The notes under the pieces are model-generated. The model saw only the letters and a list, made by a program, of their open reading frames with translations, did not search any database and was not told where the DNA came from. 64,000 nt of DNA. Source: Halocatena marina. Its GTDB lineage: Archaea > Halobacteriota > Halobacteria > Halobacteriales > Haloarculaceae. The stretch's first letter is position 1, and every line of letters starts with the position of its first letter. A program made the translations under genes and the position numbers. Where the stretch lies: the NCBI RefSeq assembly GCF_025913575.1, contig NZ_CP109785.1:1426001-1490000 (forward strand), given 5' to 3'. Shown in pieces: positions 62,748 to 64,000 of this stretch.

Positions 62748-63749
62748 ATGCACATTAAGACACTCACACTCTCTGAATGGGACGATGCGCTTCCGACTAC
62801 CGGCTATGGATGGGCTCACAGACCCGAGACGCTTCAGGTCCTCGATAACTACACAAGAGGCGAACTACGTCTCTATGGAGGATTCAAAGGAGAGCAGCTA
62901 ATTGGCTTACTTCCCGCTGTTATTCGAAACGAGCTCTTCGCAAAGGCAGTCATCTCTCCACCGCCTGGATTCGGAATTCCACAGATGGGACCTATACTGA
63001 TGCCGACGAGCCCCAAGCAACGCAAGCAAGAGATTGTAAACCGTAAATTCACCAGCGCGATACTCGATCATGTGGCTGCCCACGATCTGCTCACGCTCTT
63101 TGGGATGTCCTGTAGCACTAAGTACGCCGACCCGCGTCCTTATCTCTGGGCAGGATTCGATGTCGAGACGCGTTTTACCTACCAGCTCCCGCTCGATGCC
63201 ATAACTCCCGAGCGTCTTTTGCAGTCGTTCAGTCGTGAAGCCAGACGGGGTATTCGGGATGCGGAGGATGCAGGAGTAACTGTTACAATCCAAGGAGTCG
63301 ACGGTGCGCGAGACATCTACTCGGCTCACAAGGCCCGTCGAAACGAGCAGGGTGATAACTATCCGGTGTCGTGGGAGTATATTCGTGATCTTGTGGCGAC
63401 GCTTGGAGATCGTATCCGGGTCTACGTCGCCGAAACGTCCGACGGAGAGTTTGCCAGTGGTATCACAGTGGTCTACTCGAACGACACAGGGTATTCCCTC
63501 CAGGGTGGGACACGCACTGACCGCCAGAGCGGGAGCGCTAACGAACTGTTGCACTGGCGTATCATCGAAGACATACTCACAGATCCAGCACTCGCTTCGA
63601 TCGACCGGTACGATCTCGGAAACGCAAACATCGAGTCCCTTGCACACTACAAAAGCAAATACAGTGCTGAGCCGGTTCCACATTATCTCATAAAATCTGG
63701 AAGGTTGATGGACCTCGCACAGAAAGCATACGAACTAATTGCCTATTAG
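62748..63749 (+). CDS. FemAB/GNAT-like transferase, copy 2
   Basis: Protein of 333 aa with the FemAB-like pattern: MHIKTLTLSEWDDALPTTGYG at the start, PPPGFGIPQMGPILM, LLQSFSREARRGIRDAEDAG in the middle, YSAHKARRNEQGDNYPV, SLQGGTRTDRQSGSANELLHWRIIE (in outline) and DLGNANIESLAHYKSKY near the end. It is divergent from the GT2 gene with 257 bp between. The two FemAB-like copies share only weak similarity, so they may use different acceptors. It could add an amino acid or acyl group to the same surface glycan. Confidence 0.82.
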   Translation: MHIKTLTLSEWDDALPTTGYGWAHRPETLQVLDNYTRGELRLYGGFKGEQLIGLLPAVIRNELFAKAVISPPPGFGIPQMGPILMPTSPKQRKQEIVNRKFTSAILDHVAAHDLLTLFGMSCSTKYADPRPYLWAGFDVETRFTYQLPLDAITPERLLQSFSREARRGIRDAEDAGVTVTIQGVDGARDIYSAHKARRNEQGDNYPVSWEYIRDLVATLGDRIRVYVAETSDGEFASGITVVYSNDTGYSLQGGTRTDRQSGSANELLHWRIIEDILTDPALASIDRYDLGNANIESLAHYKSKYSAEPVPHYLIKSGRLMDLAQKAYELIAY

Positions 63750-63913
63750 AATCACTAAAATAACATGTATTCGTTTGTTGGTTTACGTTCTGGCACTATG
63801 AGAGAGTCCGTTTTGCTGATCTTACTGGGTGCGCAATGAGGCGATAATCAGTAGTTCCACACACTCAATGACACAATAGCCAATTCTCTCGGGGAGAATT
63901 TCTTTCTGTGAAT

Positions 63914-64000
63914 GAGCAACGAGCCGATGTCGATCAGAAGGCGAACGTTCTTAGCGATCGTGAGCGCGAGTAGCGCTGTGATCGCCGGCTCGTTTTTGCA
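63914..64000 (+). CDS. Twin-arginine secreted protein, partial (N-terminus)
   Basis: Only 29 codons are inside the window. From ATG 63914 the protein reads MSNEPMSIRRRTFLAIVSAS followed by AVIAGSFL, a clear Tat signal (RRRTFLA) with its hydrophobic stretch. It continues past the right edge. Located next to the glycan cluster on the same strand as the second FemAB-like gene, it may be a surface protein; the mature part is not visible. Confidence 0.6.

Noticed and set aside
1..64000. CRISPR arrays, tRNA/rRNA genes and replication origins.
   Set aside because: No regularly spaced repeats, no recognisable RNA-gene sequences and no Orc1/Cdc6 gene or ORB-like repeat cluster were seen.

Overview
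The window comes from a haloarchaeon (class Halobacteria); the genus cannot be fixed from sequence alone. Proteins are acidic. Secreted proteins carry twin-arginine signals followed by a lipobox (RRRFLRLG..VAGC, RRRFLQG..LAGC). Lineage-typical families are present: bacterio-opsin-activator type HTH, HalOD1, a YegP/HVO_2922-type small protein, XapX, and a DUF7344-like winged helix. Many genes have a TATA-like box about 27 nt before the start codon, as expected for leaderless transcripts. Genes are moderately GC-rich, and several AT-rich spacers of 0.4-1.15 kb separate them.

Layout. (1) 1-11390 is a peptide and amino-acid locus. On the minus strand a small ORF, an S9-type serine peptidase and a complete family-5 peptide ABC transporter (DppA, B, C, D and the start of F) follow each other. 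Divergent from it are a Bat-type regulator, an APC permease and an M20 peptidase. (2) 11451-19148 is a mixed region: lipoproteins, a low-molecular-weight phosphatase/ArsC-like protein, a VapB/VapC-type pair, a VOC protein, a short thioredoxin-reductase-like flavoprotein and a class C beta-lactamase-like hydrolase. (3) 20146-35164 is a nucleoside/sugar catabolic island. Ten minus-strand genes run from a sugar-type ABC binding protein and two permeases through cytidine deaminase, SDR, FAH-family enzyme, enolase-superfamily dehydratase and uronate-dehydrogenase-like enzyme to two nucleoside hydrolases. A divergent ABC ATPase, an IclR regulator, an EamA transporter, two nucleoside deoxyribosyltransferase-like proteins and a mannonate-dehydratase-like protein flank them. 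(4) 35231-51411 holds scattered genes: metallo-hydrolase-fold protein, aldo/keto reductase, Ca2+/cation antiporter, thioesterase, GNAT, VanZ-like protein, arylsulfotransferase-like propeller, an ABC exporter and membrane HTH proteins. Two genes look frameshifted. (5) 52033-63749 is a surface-glycan cluster: GT4, sulfatase-fold transferase, flippase, ATP-grasp ligase, FkbM methyltransferase, and a tightly overlapping quartet GT2 / polysaccharide deacetylase / FemAB-like / membrane-anchored AlaRS C-terminal-domain protein, followed by a second FemAB-like gene.

The most interesting candidate system is in region 5. A single-pass membrane protein made only of a coiled coil and the DHHA1 (C-Ala) domain of alanyl-tRNA synthetase is translationally coupled to a FemAB-like transferase. 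FemAB-type enzymes use aminoacyl-tRNA, so the pair could deliver amino acids from tRNA to a surface glycan or lipid-linked intermediate. The second candidate is the region 3 operon, which appears to couple nucleoside import and hydrolysis to a phosphate-free oxidative (Weimberg-like) breakdown of the released sugar.
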